From assembly GCA_963575645.1 (NCBI GenBank), contig OY754464.1, forward strand, positions 45,312,192-45,376,191: a stretch of 64,000 nucleotides of DNA, given 5' to 3'. Origin of the DNA: Xanthostigma xanthostigma (Eukaryota; Arthropoda; Insecta; Raphidioptera; Raphidiidae). Made by a program: the position numbers and the translations under genes. The notes beneath the pieces are model-generated. The model saw nothing but the letters and a program-made list of their open reading frames with translations. It was not told the origin of the DNA and searched no databases. Below, piece by piece: positions 1 through 11,640 of the stretch; the first letter of the stretch is position 1, and every line of letters starts with the position of its first letter.

Positions 1-353
1 GAGCCCATTTCGACCCCCTTCTATCTCTGAGACTAGTTACGTTACAGAACTGATTTTTTCAGGTGGGTTAAGGTTACCGTAAAGAAGGTGTCTTCCAAAT
101 TTCATACATCTAGGTGGAATAGTTTTCAAGATACGAGTGTCCAAAAATAACTATTTTTGGTACTCACTCACTGGCTAACCTATAACCCGCGTGTCACCAA
201 GTAACCCATTTAAAACATTCAAGTGATTCACTTCTTAGTTCCACAAATGAAGTATAATTATATATAATTATAATCTAATATGTAAAAATGAATGTTCGTT
301 CGCTATGATATTGTAACAAAACCGTTCTGTGTATGGTGGTAAATATTTATTTT
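1..353. other. No gene seen
   Basis: AT-rich DNA with no open frame or repeat that I recognise. It ends at the left end of the TIR element that follows. Confidence 0.4.
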
Positions 354-681
354 AGTGTCCGACCGAAATTTCGGTTTCAGTTTCGGCCTAGTTTCGGCCA
401 AAAAACTGGCTTCCATCTGGTCGAAACTACGGCCGAAACCGAAAGTACATTCGGGAGGTTTCGCGCTGAAATGAGGTGCAGCTGCGAGCGACGAAGTGTC
501 TTTTATGCCTGCGCGCTCCGCGTTTTTTCACTTCCCGCTATAAAAAAATTTTTTTTTTAAAAATCGGGAAGTTATTGGTTTCACCCCGATTTTCGAAAAT
601 CGAGTTTTAGCCAGATCTCGACGTTTTGAGGTCCTAGGAAGCTATTGAAACTATTTTGGCGATGATGTCCGTAGGGCTGTA

Positions 682-704
682 TGTGTGTGTGTGTGTGTGT
701 GTGT
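682..704. repeat. (GT)n microsatellite
   Basis: A pure TG/GT run within the CGGGAAGTT repeat. Shorter GT runs stand at the same place in the two other copies, so the run is part of the family and has varied in length. Confidence 0.85.
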
Positions 705-950
705 ATGTTTGTATGTAAACCTTTTATATCTTTTGAACGGAGTGTTCGACTGAAACGCGGTTTGCGGCATCTGGCGTGATCTTGGTGAGCTTAGACTTCC
801 TGAAAATTTGAAATGATTCGGCCCAAAATATTTTGAGAAATCTTAAAAAAACAAATTTCAAAATTTTTTTAAAATTTGTTTTTGTAAAGTATTTCCTAAA
901 CTACCAAACCGATTAATTCCAAAATCCAATCAGCTCTTCTCCTTCACAAA

Positions 951-1680
951 CTGCGTCGATTTCCGCAAACAGCATCAAAATCGGTTCATTTGTTCACGAG
1001 ATACCGTGAGCGAAAAAATCGTAAAAAAGTTTTTTTTTTAAATGACTAAAATTGTTATCAAATCGACTTTTTTGTAATAAATTACTTTCTTAGGCTAAAA
1101 ATACTGCGTCGATCGCCGCAAACCAGATCAAAATTGGTTCATTTGTTCATGAGATAACGTGAACGAAAAATTAGGGAAAAAGTAATTTTTTAAAATTACT
1201 CGTAAAATTCTTATCAAATCGATTTTTTTGTACTAATTTACTTTCTTAGGTTAAAAAAACTGCGTCGATCACCGCAAACCGCATCAAAATCGGCTCATTT
1301 GTTCATGAGATAACGTGAACCAAAAATTAGGAAAAAAGTAATTTTTTATAATTACTCGTAAAATTTTTATCAAATCGATTTTTTTGTACTAGTTTACTTT
1401 CTTAGGTTAAAAAAACTGCGTCGATCGCCGCAAACCGCATCAAAATCGGCTCATTTGTTCACGAGATATCGTGAACGAAAAATTTGTAAAAAAGTGTTTT
1501 TTTTTTAAATTGCTCGTAAAATTCCTATGAGATCGATTTTTCTGTAATAAATTACTTTTTTAGGATAAAAAAATTGCGTCGACTGCCGCAAATCGCATCA
1601 AAATCGGTTCATTTGTTCATGAGATATCGTGAACGAAAATTTCGTAACAAAGTGTTTTTTTTTGTGCTCGAAGAGATAAA
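951..1680 (+). repeat. 156-bp tandem array
   Basis: The word CTGCGTCGAT and its variants recur at about 951, 1104, 1260, 1416 and 1574, a period of 153-158 bp. Each unit also holds ATCAAAATCGG, TTCATTTGTTCA and GAGATAWCGTGAAC. The two other copies of the host repeat have a single unit here, so the array arose by local duplication in this copy. Confidence 0.8.
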
Positions 1681-2454
1681 AAATAAACTTCTTGCTATAT
1701 TTTATACATTTTTGAGCGTTTTGAACTCGAAAATAGCGGGAAGTTACAGGGATGGCCTGCAGGGTCAAACTTCTTTTCAAATTTTTTTTTTGTTTGAGAG
1801 AAAACTCTTTTTATTTTGATACTTTTGGTTGAAAGTATATAAAAATATTTATTTAGTTGTTGTATTTGGTAGGTAGGTAGGCACCTACTTATTAATTTTA
1901 TTTTATTGTAGTTCGTTAACAAGAATACCATACCAAAGTTTAGAAGAAATAATTTTGTTCATAAGATGAAAACGTGATTTTTTTTGTTTTGTGTACCTAT
2001 CTAAACTTATTTATTAGGTAAATACTTTTTACCACAAAGTAATTTTGTTTTGTAGCTTTTATTTTATTTCATAATATTAAAAAAAGTATATTTATTTGAG
2101 CTTTTTGAAACAAGGGGGGTAATAATATGATCTGATAAGTTAATGATTAGTTAAAATATCAGAGGTTGTTGATTTAAAAATAAAAAAAAAACTGATTATT
2201 AAAATGTTTTATTATTTTTCCCACGAAAAACATGAAATTTCGGTTTCAGTTTCGGTCGAAACTAAGACTGTAGCCGAAATTCGGTTTCGGTTTTGTAAAA
2301 ACTAGTTTCGGTCGGGCACTACTGCTTTTACAAAAAACCTTCTACCTGCGCTCATTATTGTTACACTGAGAACATTCGACGGAAATCAGTGTCGTCACCT
2401 GCTGGGGGGTCAAGAGCGTGTAATGTAATTTTTCAAAAAAGTATTGAAAATTGA

Positions 2455-2749
2455 AATCCCACCAAAACCATAGATGTGAAAAAAAGGGACCGAATTCTCG
2501 TCAAAACTGTGTTTTGTTATCTTAAAAAATAACTGAAATGTACAAAATATGCCAAGTTCCTTGCCTACACGTTTTTATCATAATGTGTGAACTGATAAAT
2601 TTACACGCCAAACTTTTTTCATTAAAGAGAAGAACTTAACAAAACACTGTAAAAAACTTTCTACATTGCAGTTATTTTTTTAAGATAACAAAACGCAGTT
2701 TTGACGAGAACTTGGCCCCTTTTTTCACATTTATGTTTTTGGTGGGATT
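2455..2749. mobile_element. MITE with long inverted repeats, AATCCCACC ends
   Basis: The left arm AATCCCACCAAAACCATAG and the following GTCAAAACTGTGTTTTGTTATC are mirrored at the right end as GATAACAAAACGCAGTTTTGAC and ATGTTTTTGGTGGGATT. Each arm is roughly 90 bp and there is no coding capacity. A related end (TTTCTGGTGGGAT) appears alone near 44230. Confidence 0.7.
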
Positions 2750-3353
2750 ACATTATTAACACAAAGGCTCATTGAAAATTTGATATACAATCCACATGAT
2801 CTTGTTTTTACCTCACTGCAGAGGGTAATCGTGAATATCCAAGTTTGTGTCACAACTCACAGTAGTACTCAAACGATTGAACGAATTTTCATAATCTCAC
2901 GAGTGAGACTGGGCACAGGACATCAGGTAAAATATATGATGAACTCTGGATGACATATTGTCAAAACGCAAAAAAAATGATTTTCGTGAGGTATCAAATG
3001 AAAGGGCCCCCAGAACGAACCGATTTGAAAAGAATCTAAGATATGGATTAATTATTAATGAAAAAATATATATAAATGTGTAAAATAAAACATTTATTAT
3101 AAAAACAAAAAAGTCAAGTCGTTAAATGAAGTGAAACTTTTTTTAGCTACGTTTTCCACTTTCACGATAGAGTAAAAAACGGGTTACATGCTTTATATAA
3201 ATTTCATTGAACTGCGCGTAAATATTTTACGCACTCATTTTATCAAACGTCATTTTTGCGATCCTTTTAGCCATATAAATAAATAAATATTTAATTTTCT
3301 CGAAACATATTTTGAAATAATGTTTCTCACGGTGCGGTAGAAGTGTTCGATGT
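2750..3353. other. No gene seen
   Basis: Non-coding DNA. I see no convincing open frame, inverted repeat or recognised family in this stretch. Confidence 0.35.
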
Positions 3354-3768
3354 TTAAAAACCGCGCATACTTGTCAAGCACAAACCTGCATAACCAGCAC
3401 AGCACAAACGTGCAACCTGCACGACGCGATGTCAAACATTAGACCAGCACAAACCAGCAAATTTTAGTGCAGGTTTTGTTTTGTACGGTAGACATTTTGC
3501 AGTTTTCATGTAGCTTTATCAATGCAAATTAATGAATGAAAACGACACATCACTAGTACTTACACTAGATCGCGATCGATCCAAATCGGCTAGACAGAAA
3601 ATGCAGGTGACCGACTAACGGTCGTTGCTGGCTGCTGGTTGCATGTGCTGGTCAAATGTACGCTACTCTTTTAAATAACGTGGATACCTTCACGAATATG
3701 TTTTTTTTTTGCTCCGTGATGTGCTGGTCTTTCAAGTTCATGCTTGACAAGTCTGCGCGGTCTTTTAA
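3354..3768. mobile_element. MITE with CCGCGCA-type TIRs
   Basis: The left end TTAAAAACCGCGCATACTTG and the right end mirror each other over about 28 bp (right end, reversed: TTAAAAGACCGCGCAGACTTG). The left part repeats ACCAGCACAAACC-like words. A single related end occurs near 16135, showing this is a dispersed family. No transposase is present. Confidence 0.65.
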
Positions 3769-4361
3769 TCTGAACGAATCCATACGTAGCACTCTGAAGG
3801 CTATTGAAAATATAAAATCAATGTAGGTAATGTAATTTTCAAGGGTCTATACTATAAAATTTTATAGGGGTTTCTGTGGGATAGTCGTAATGTTCTCTGT
3901 AATGTTTCTCTAAAATATATTCATGTGAGCCATAAAAAAATATTGAAGAAAAAAAACAGACACATAAAAATCAATAAATAATATTCCTCGATTTTAAATT
4001 ATTACAATTAAAATAAAATAAAACTTCAACAAAACTGACATATAATGTCAGTATATTTGAAGTTGGAATAGTCCTGTCATCCAATTGGCTGGAATTTTTT
4101 CAATATTTATAGCACTGAACAAAACGATGCCAAACAGATGAAACTCGGAGTGCTTTTCAGTAGAATTTCTTGAAAACAAAATCAATAATGAGAACGTAAG
4201 TACACATAACCTATTTCTGACTACAATAATAAATCAAATATGTCCAAGTTTCTGAAGTGAGATTAAATATAAAAGTGATGTTTCTTTCCTTGTCTTTTGA
4301 TATTGATTTGTAACTGAACTTGATCCCTACATAAATTTAAAACAGCTGTTCAAAAACTAAC
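3769..4361. other. No gene seen
   Basis: Non-coding. The piece TTGAAGTTGGAATAGTCC with CCAATTGGCTGGAATTTTT (about 4060-4100) recurs near 25993-26035, so part of it is an interspersed repeat of unknown type. Confidence 0.35.
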
Positions 4362-4601
4362 CAAGTGGCAACTGAAAACCCAATTCTAAGACGACGCGGC
4401 GTATACTAGCTGCGGCGAAGATGAAGCCTTCTAGTTTGCTATTAGCTGTTTCGTAGATCCATATGCGTCGAGTGTTTATTTTTATTCTACCGCTATAAAT
4501 GGATATGTCGAATTTATTCCACACGCCACTGTCTGCGCGCAAGTAGGCATTCATTACTATATTATTGATGACGTGCCTGGCTTTAACTCTCACCGCGGGC
4601 A
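4362..4601 (-). CDS. Candidate internal exon, unrecognised protein
   Basis: On the minus strand an AG acceptor (ATAG) is followed by 240 bp without a stop and then by a GT donor (G|GTTAGT). Both boundaries are phase 1, so the segment could be added or skipped without a frameshift. It encodes 80 residues that include VKARHVINNIVMNAYL, SGVWNKFDISIYSGRI and IWIYETANSKLEGF. Codons are mixed with many GCC/CGC/GTC choices, unlike the AT-rich surroundings. I do not recognise the family. It lies on the same strand as the collagen exon at 57987, but more than 50 kb away, so a link is only a guess. The polypyrimidine tract is weak. It could instead be a fragment of a captured or processed gene. Confidence 0.4.
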
Positions 4602-4733
4602 CTATAACACAGTATCTAATACCTATCAGTTACTAAAACCCAATACTAAAAGCAATAGTTCAAGGGCGTAGCCGATTCCTTAAAGGATTAAATTTTCAGG
4701 GAAGGGAGTATTTATTATGACAGAGAGGAAGCA

Positions 4734-4973
4734 CTAGAGTTGCACCGTGAAATCCGGGTCTGATGGCCGGGAGAGCTCAGTTTCGGCGAAAAATGTTACT
4801 TTGTTGTTAACCCCTTGGCCCAACAAAGTAACCATGGTTTTGAAGTAAATGGTATTTAGATGACGATGTATGTTATAAAAAAATGTCCTGCTGTGTCCAG
4901 CTTTATATAGTTTGTACCAAACTGTAGCTTGATTAATTCCACCTGTTCCAAGATTCTTTTGATTTTTCCCCAT
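4734..4973 (-). CDS. Unrecognised 79-residue open frame
   Basis: An ATG-started minus-strand frame encodes 79 residues, among them NLGTGGINQATVWYKLY, FFYNIHRHLNTIYFKTM and NKVTFFAETELSRPSD. The frame stays open upstream of the ATG to about 5006, next to a TTTTAG that could be an acceptor. Composition and lack of low-complexity suggest real or recently real coding DNA. I recognise no domain. It sits about 130 bp upstream, on the same strand, of the candidate exon at 4362-4601, and its stop codon would separate the two unless splicing removes it. Confidence 0.3.
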   Translation of the reverse strand: MGKNQKNLGTGGINQATVWYKLYKAGHSRTFFYNIHRHLNTIYFKTMVTLLGQGVNNKVTFFAETELSRPSDPDFTVQL

Positions 4974-5009
4974 GATGATTTTTACGTCGAATTTACTAGA
5001 TTTGATCGA

Positions 5010-5577
5010 TACCCCCTAAAACCTCAAATACTGTCGAATTTTTTTTTAGTATTTTTTCTATTAATTAGGACTCTATTGTCGGTTGATTCCGAATGTTATT
5101 GAATTTAATAATCAAATAAATAAATAATAATCATAAATAATAAAAACTTTTTAAGTATTTTTCTATTAGGGACTCTATTATCGATAGATTACGAAAGCAA
5201 TTAATTTAAACATGTACCGAAAACAACTACTATAGTTTACTAGATAAGTACATTATTATAATTACCTTTATACGCCAAATTAGATGTAATTTGTTAACAG
5301 TGCTAATGATCGCATGGTCGATGCATTTTTTTGTTGTATTTGTGTATTAATAAAAAAAAAGATAACGAAAGTTACATAATTTTGGGCAAATCGGTGCAAA
5401 AACATGTCTGAAGTAAACATTACATCCCCTCCTTCGTTAGTAGAGTAATAAGAAGAGCAAGATGAATTTGATTATAGACTCTTGACAACTGAGATCAGTA
5501 ATGTCTATATTGTCAAAGATTAATTTAGATCCAGCTCGTTTATGAAAATGTCACATTAACACAAATATGTTATTATA
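5010..5577. other. No gene seen
   Basis: Very AT-rich DNA with short direct repeats (ATTAGGACTCTATTGTCG and TTAGGGACTCTATTATCG, near 5075 and 5167) that hint at a small local duplication. No coding signal. Confidence 0.35.
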
Positions 5578-5850
5578 CTAGCTGATACCCGACCGCTTCG
5601 CTGGACGTAACAATACTTTCCTCTTTGAATCGGATTTTGTTCACAATTTCATAGCTTTTAATTTTTTTGGGCGCAACCCTAATTCCTGTTCTGAAATAAA
5701 AGTAGCCTAAGTTACTTCTTTTAATATCAGCTATGAGCAAGTGAAAATCTCGTAAAAATCGATCCAGTCGTTTCGGAGATTAACCGGAACAAACAGACGG
5801 ACAGACAGACAGACAGACATTTTAAAAATTGTTTTTTTGTTATAAGTACC
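5578..5850 (+). repeat. Interspersed repeat with CTAGCTG start and GACA-rich tail
   Basis: It begins ACTAGCTGATACCCGACCGC, contains AAATCGATCCAGTCGTTTCG and ends in a short (CAGA)n run. This architecture (CTAGC head, TCGGTCCAGCCGTTTCGGAG-like line, GACA tail) is common among insect non-autonomous repeats. I cannot tell a SINE-like 3' end from a Helitron-like element here. Confidence 0.6.
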
Positions 5851-6681
5851 GTACTTTCATATGCATTTAGTAAAAAGCTGTCATTTTGACATCACAAACG
5901 GACACTCAATTTTATTTATTTGTATAGATAGTTCGTTGTCAAGTATTACAGAATCCCATTGTAATTACGTATATAATGCACTGTGGCAAATGGCTCACTG
6001 CCAACGAGATAGGCTTTGTTGCGCCAGGTTGGTAGCTCCAGAGATGTGGAGAATGCTTTACATACGCAATATGTGGTATCCAGAATAAACAGCCATCGCT
6101 GTGTTGATCGTTTATAATTTACGATCATTCATCAAATTCGATTGATTATTACCAATCTAGACTCCAACCGAAGTTTCGATTTTGACCACCTTCAGCTAAA
6201 AACTGAACATTCGGCAAAACATTTAGCCAAAATTAGGTCGAAGTGAATGTTAAAGTCACTGAATATTGTTTTTGCATTACTGAAGTAAACCTTGTTTTGG
6301 CAAGATCGACTAATGATGTGAAACATCTATTGGCGCGTTTGACCGAAAACCCATGCCGTGACGGAAACGGGATCTGTGTATGCGCGTTTACTTTACGGAA
6401 CACAGTGTACCCAAAGGTTAGTAAATCATCTAGGCATATATAATTTTTTTACTATTCTACGTTATTTGTTCATTTGAGTTTAGAAATGTGTTTACTGATG
6501 TCAACAAGCAGTTTATTTTTTAACTTCTTTTTCTGTGTGTGTGGCTTCTATTTTTATAAAAATTTAAAACTAATAAAATTTTACTTTAATTTTTCAGTAC
6601 ATAAACAACGCAAGAGATAGATATAATTATATATTAATACGTAGCAGTGACAAAACTGTTCTGTGAGAAAAATTACATATA
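5851..6681. other. No gene seen
   Basis: Several short open frames in all directions but none with a recognisable motif or coding bias. No clear inverted repeats. Confidence 0.35.
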
Positions 6682-7239
6682 CAGGGTGAAAAGTATAATT
6701 ATGTCATGCTCTAGAGGGTGGATAGAGATCGCGGAGACAAGCATTTTTAGTATAAGAACCCATGTCCGGAAATGCACCGTTACGGAGTTAGTGCGCCGGG
6801 AGGGTAGGCAACCTGTCGTCAAGTAGATTTTCATGGTTTACGTAGCAAGACACCAAGGTTATGGCGACAGTACTGCCGACTTACTGCCGCGTCAGGCTTT
6901 GTTCCTTAATTGAAATCGGTTGCACAAAACGTAGCCCGTATGAAACACGCAGGACTGACACTGTCAAACGTCTTTCTCGAACAACGTAGTGCGCTACTCC
7001 TGTGATGCGCGCGACTCACAGCTCGGAAAGCGAGCAACTTACTTACCATTTAATCATGCAGTCGAGTTGCCTACCCACCCGGGTAGAGAAATTCAATCTA
7101 CTTGACGGGTTGCCTACCCACCCGGCGCACTAACTCCGTAACGGTGCATTTCCGGACATGGGTTCTTATACTAAAAATGCTTGTCTCCGCGATTTCTATC
7201 CACCCTCTAGAGCATGACATAATTATACTTTTCACCCTG
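6682..7239. mobile_element. MITE with ~145-bp TIRs and TA duplication
   Basis: The left arm CAGGGTGAAAAGTATAATTA through CTAGAGGGTGGATAGAGATC to the ACTCCGTAACGG region (as its complement) is mirrored by the right arm with few mismatches. Both ends are flanked by TA. Long terminal inverted repeats and a TA target suggest a Tc1/mariner-type or similar cut-and-paste element. The 270-bp centre has no transposase. Confidence 0.8.
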
Positions 7240-7870
7240 TATGTAGTAAAAATTACATAGGTGATATTATAATTGCAACTAGCAATGACCAAGATACATT
7301 TAATTCGAGGCATATCGTATCAGTGAGGTATTGATATTTTTTTATTTTACATTTTATAATTGGAAATATTTTTTTAGTACCTATTACATTATTTTTGAAG
7401 TATTAATCTAATACACCTTCAACAGCTACTATTACAGAAATAACAGACGATACATCAAATAATATTCCGTAACTTATTTTAATACAGTCTCTATTATAAT
7501 ATTTAATTATTTTGTATTTATATTATGTAATTATTATTATTATAATTGAAAATATATTGATTTTATTAACGAAACTCACAGGGTGAAATTTAGTTAAAGG
7601 GCAAAATTTAGTTACTGGAATTCCGCTTAAATGTTTGTTTCACATCTGCCAGGCGTCCCACGACGGCTCCTAATTATTTATACTTCACATCTGAAATTAG
7701 GTCGCCATACTCTATCTCTACGTCCAATTTTTTACGTCAAATAGTTTCAGAGAAAATCGCCTGTGACAGACTGATAGAATTTCATATGTTCCCTTTTTCA
7801 CGGAACACTAAAAACAAGACCTGAAAAAAAAACTTAAAGTATTCTCTTGCTTTTTAGCATTATAGAATAC
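7240..7870. other. No gene seen
   Basis: AT-rich, non-coding. The words CAGGGTGAAATTTAGTTAAA and GGGCAAAATTTAGTTACTGG form a short local direct repeat near 7580-7620. Confidence 0.35.
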
Positions 7871-8345
7871 TAGCGGCCCGGCCTGGTTCGCCCGTGCATT
7901 TTAGAATTTGTAATCTCAAAACTTTCTTTAAAAAACCTGTTTGATTATGGGATACCGTTCACTTCATTCGTTCAATCGAATTAATCCATTTACCTACTAG
8001 TTTCGCTCGTTCGCTCAAGTTTATCATGAATTAAAATATTTGAAAGATACGGTAAGAAGATTTGGAATAACTTATATACCTATGTTGATTGTGTGGAGGA
8101 AACCAATTGCAAAAATACCAAAAATTATGTTAAAACACTTTTCATTTAATGAGCAGCTTTCGTAAAATACATCTTCAGATTAAAACTGTAAAGTTTTGGA
8201 AAATAATCATAATTCAAGTTGTAGGTATTTCATAGCGAAATTGTTATTTTTGAAAAATTCAATTTTAATAGTTTTTAAATAAAATATGTGATAAAATCTG
8301 AACATCATTATCAGCCGGCTGATAGTCAAGTAATAATCATTAATT
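7871..8345. repeat. Interspersed repeat pieces, shared with 61 kb
   Basis: The stretch opens CTAGCGGCCCGGCCTGGTTC, a Helitron-like terminus. From about 8080 to 8330 it is the reverse complement of a repeat at 61067-61430. Shared landmarks are GAGCAGCTTTCG, AAATTCAATTTT and the palindrome TATCAGCCGGCTGATA (8309-8324). It is non-coding. Confidence 0.55.
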
Positions 8346-8743
8346 ATTACGCTACTCACTCGCTTCGCTCGTACGACCTGATTTGTATTCGGAATAGAGA
8401 TCTAAAAACATCCACTCTTCCAAATATAGACACCGTTTGTTACAACTCGCACCAATGGTATCTTACAAGTTGGATTACAGCCCTGCTAATGGCCATGAGG
8501 CAGACAATGCTTATATAATAGTCCTTAAGGATGACACATTAAGGTTGATTACTGATCAGGATTAAAACCTCATTTATAATGAATAACACCGAGGCATGTA
8601 CAATTAGACAGTTCATAAATAATTACTTAAATACAAATAAAGACACTATCTTGTTTTATTTACATAAAGTACACGCAACACGTCATCTCATTATTTCTTT
8701 GTAATTACGCCTGAAGACTTCAGACGTGGCTGAAGACAAAGTT
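8346..8743. other. No gene seen
   Basis: Non-coding AT-rich DNA with no recognised repeat boundary. Confidence 0.3.
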
Positions 8744-9076
8744 TTATACAAAATGGAATGCTTTTATATTGACACAAGTTGAAACAATTAGTCGACTTGT
8801 GTCGTCAAAAATGCTTTTTGGCATATCTCCTGTACCTATTACAAGCTCCCGGATTCTAATATGGATGACTGGTGAAAGTACCAATTGTATTTTCAATTCA
8901 TTATTAAAAAACAATAAATATAAAATATGCATGGTAATAGACCCAAATAATCCTTGCTGTAAGAGGCGAAAGAAATGCTTTCCGTTTGATGTCTCGTTAA
9001 TTCTCAGAGCCACAAGTCGACTCACGGAAACGTTGTTGAAGAGTTGAATTGTGTTGGCTTTAAAGAATGAGTGCAA
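8744..9076 (-). other. 110-residue open frame, unrecognised
   Basis: A 110-residue minus-strand frame overlaps a 92-residue plus-strand frame. The minus frame holds a hydrophobic stretch (GSITMHILYLLFF) that could be a membrane segment; the plus frame is rich in cysteine and lysine near its end. Neither matches a family I know. A long frame on both strands is as likely to reflect a local absence of stop codons as a gene, so I give little weight to a coding call. Confidence 0.2.
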
Positions 9077-10220
9077 AATATGCGATTATAGTCCATCCTG
9101 AAATAGTGCAGAGTAATAAGTAATTGTTTTTGACAGGTTCCAGTGATCAGAAAAAAAACATATATTTTTTTAATGTCATAACAGAACAGTCAATAAAGTT
9201 CATTGGTTATTAAGTCTTTATCTTAACTTGGGAACCTAGTCTATGGTACCCCTGGCAACCGTAAAAAATAGTGATTTATTATTACTTTGTAATATTTCAT
9301 AATATAATTCATTATAGTAACATTTAATATTGAGCAGACGATCCAAGGAGTAAATATCCCGCGGAAAAAAGTGTATAGAAGAATTCATCGGACTTCAGAA
9401 TAATGCCCGAAACTTCCGAAAAACATCTGGAGCTTCCGAAAAATTCCCTTTAAACTGTAGGTATATAGAATTCCTGGGAAATTATTCCCTCGGAATGATG
9501 TTACTGCAGAGAAACGTCCGGTCGCGACAAACAAAAATTTTTTTTAAAATTGTAAAAATCAATTTATCGTCACTTATCTACTTTTTGTTATGTTCAGATA
9601 ATTACATTACTGATATTAAATTTTGACAAAGTGATATTCTTTAGTTCATAAATTTTTTAAGAAAGGGGAGTGAAATATCGGGGAAATAAAAAACAAAAGA
9701 TCTGATTTCATTGTTCGAGTGAACAGAATGCGACAATCGAGTTTGAGACATGAAAATAACGCGCTAATGCTTCGTTGCGTAACGACAATACTTAAGTAAT
9801 ATTATACATAAAGGGAAAACAAGTTGTAAAGTGCTTATGTAAATACAATGTGTAGAGAAAATTCAATTTTTGAAAAGTCTGATCACACTTGAAATGGATG
9901 TGACTTAAATAATACCGCAAGGTACAAGCAAATTATAAGTTGTTTTATAACTGTCTGAAAAGATGCTGAAAGTGATTTTTTTTAATGGCACCTACATCTA
10001 GGATTATTGTAAACATCGCAACACCGGTAGCGGTAGTGTGCTCTATTATCGCTTTGCGCGTCAGAGCTGAGTTTCGTTCATACAAGAAATTATAATATTT
10101 CGGTAAATTTCGCACGAAATACGGTCAAATTGTAGCTTTTTGAAAAAAAGAGATTCTGTTTAGGTTGATTTGAAATCATAATAAGTCCTGAAATTTTAAC
10201 TGAAAAGTTCGAACAGCAGT
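9077..10220. other. No gene seen
   Basis: Non-coding. There is a short run of GAAACTTCCGAAAAACATC-type repeats near 9410-9445 and otherwise nothing I can assign. Confidence 0.35.
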
Positions 10221-10652
10221 TGTGTGTGTGTGTATCTATGTAAACCTCTTATTACTTATCAACGGAGTATCCGATTGAAACGTGGTTTGCGGCATCTGAC
10301 GTGACTTTGCTGAACTTAGATTTCCTGAAAATTTGGAATGATTTGGCCCAATAGATTTTGAGAAATCTCCAAAATACAAGTTTCAAAAATTGTTAGAAAT
10401 TTTATTTAGAATATTTTCTAAATTACTAAACCAATTAATTCCAAAATCTAATCAGCTCTGCTCCTCACACAAATCGGTTCCTTTCTTCAAGAGATATCGT
10501 GAACGAATAATTCGTAAGAAAGTGTTTTTTTCGAAGAGCAAAAAATAAATTTCTTGCTATATTTTATATACTTTTGAGCGTTTTGAACTCGAAAATAGCG
10601 GGAAGTTTCAGGGATAGCCTGTAGGGTCAAACTTCTTTTCAAATTTTTTTAC
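10221..10652. repeat. CGGGAAGTT repeat family, short copy
   Basis: It starts at a GT run and shares the TGCGGCATCTGACGTGACTT, TTCCTGAAAATTTGGAATGA and AAAATAGCGGGAAGTT landmarks with the copies at 529-1795 and 14961-15542. The left end is missing and the tandem unit is reduced to less than one. Confidence 0.75.
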
Positions 10653-11640
10653 ATCTGTTCCATATATTCCACTTGATTTTTATTTACTTATTATTTGTGT
10701 AAATTTTATCTTTACGGTTTCTTTTTTTTGGCTAATTTTTTTCAGTTATCACACAGTGGAAAACTTATCTCGGTGGTGCACTTTTGATTTTGCCAACTAT
10801 TTGAATCTAATATCAACTATCAAGTAATGTTTTCAGTTTGTTATTTTTTTAATAACAAAATGGAAAATTCAATTGATACTTTTATCAGTTCCCAGATTAG
10901 AATCTGGCTGCTTGTTTTAGCTCATGGAAATCTATACTAATATATAAAGCTGAAGAGTTTGTTTGTTTGTTTGAACGCGCTAATCTCAGAAACTACTGGT
11001 TCAAATTGAAAAAAAATTATTTTGTTGGATAGCCCATTTATCAAGGAAGGCTATAGGCTATATAATATCACGCTACGACTATTAGGAGCGGAACATTAAT
11101 GAAAAATGTGGCAAAATGTATCTCAAAAATAAGTTTCTATTCAGGTGAAATTCACTAACTAAATATACTCATATTAGCGTTGTGAGTAGGGGAGACCGGG
11201 TACAAAAGTAACAGCGGGTCGAAAGTAACAAATGTTCTGTAGGTTTATCCAATAGTCAAAAAACCACTTCGCTGCCCTCAGGCGATAGTTGGTGGTTCCC
11301 CCCTCACTTGTATTCAATAATCGCGCATGCCGCGCGCTGTTAAGTTGTGTGAGAAGACAACACGTGATTTCACACATCAAAAGTAAGTTTTTTGACGTTT
11401 ACTTATTTAGTGTTTACTTAGAATTAAAAGGATTATATTCATCTGTATATTTGCATAGTAATACTTGATTAGATTGATTACACAGTGTTTTAATTCGTTT
11501 TTGTCTAGCACGTTCCGTTTCAAAGTTATCTTTCATATTTTAACAAAAATGTGGAGGGGTACAAAAGTAACATAGCCCTATGGGTACACAAGTAACACGT
11601 TACTTTTGTCCCCGCATTGATTTACTTACCTAATATTTTT

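Larger units (their letters stand above)
529..1795. repeat. CGGGAAGTT repeat family, long copy
   Basis: The copy opens with CTTCCCGCTATAAAA and closes near AAAATAGCGGGAAGTT, so it has inverted subterminal ends. It finishes at a CAAACTTCTTTTC plus T-run. Two further copies lie at 10221-10652 and 14961-15542, sharing stretches such as the TGCGGCATCTG segment and the AACTTCTTGCTATATTTTAT segment. This copy is longer because of an internal tandem array. It is non-coding and the class is unknown. Confidence 0.7.
354..2322. mobile_element. TIR element with TTTCGG-type ends, non-autonomous
   Basis: The left end reads AGTGTCCGACCGAAA and the right end is its near inverted complement TTTCGGTCGGGCACT. 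Both ends continue inward into repeated TTTCGG/CCGAAA words. Ends of this style occur in hAT-type MITEs, but I could not find a convincing 8-bp target duplication, so the superfamily is inferred. There is no transposase. The interior is filled by the CGGGAAGTT repeat and its tandem array. Confidence 0.5.

Noticed and set aside
951-1680. Regular repeats considered as a CRISPR array
   Set aside because: The 156-bp units are repeated as wholes with no unique spacers, and the context is an insect mobile element.
4357-4602. Complete small gene starting with GTG at 4602
   Set aside because: A GTG start is not expected in an insect nuclear gene; the boundaries fit an internal exon better.
8744-9076. 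Membrane-protein gene on the minus strand
   Set aside because: An opposite-strand frame of similar length overlaps it and neither has a recognisable motif or splice sites.
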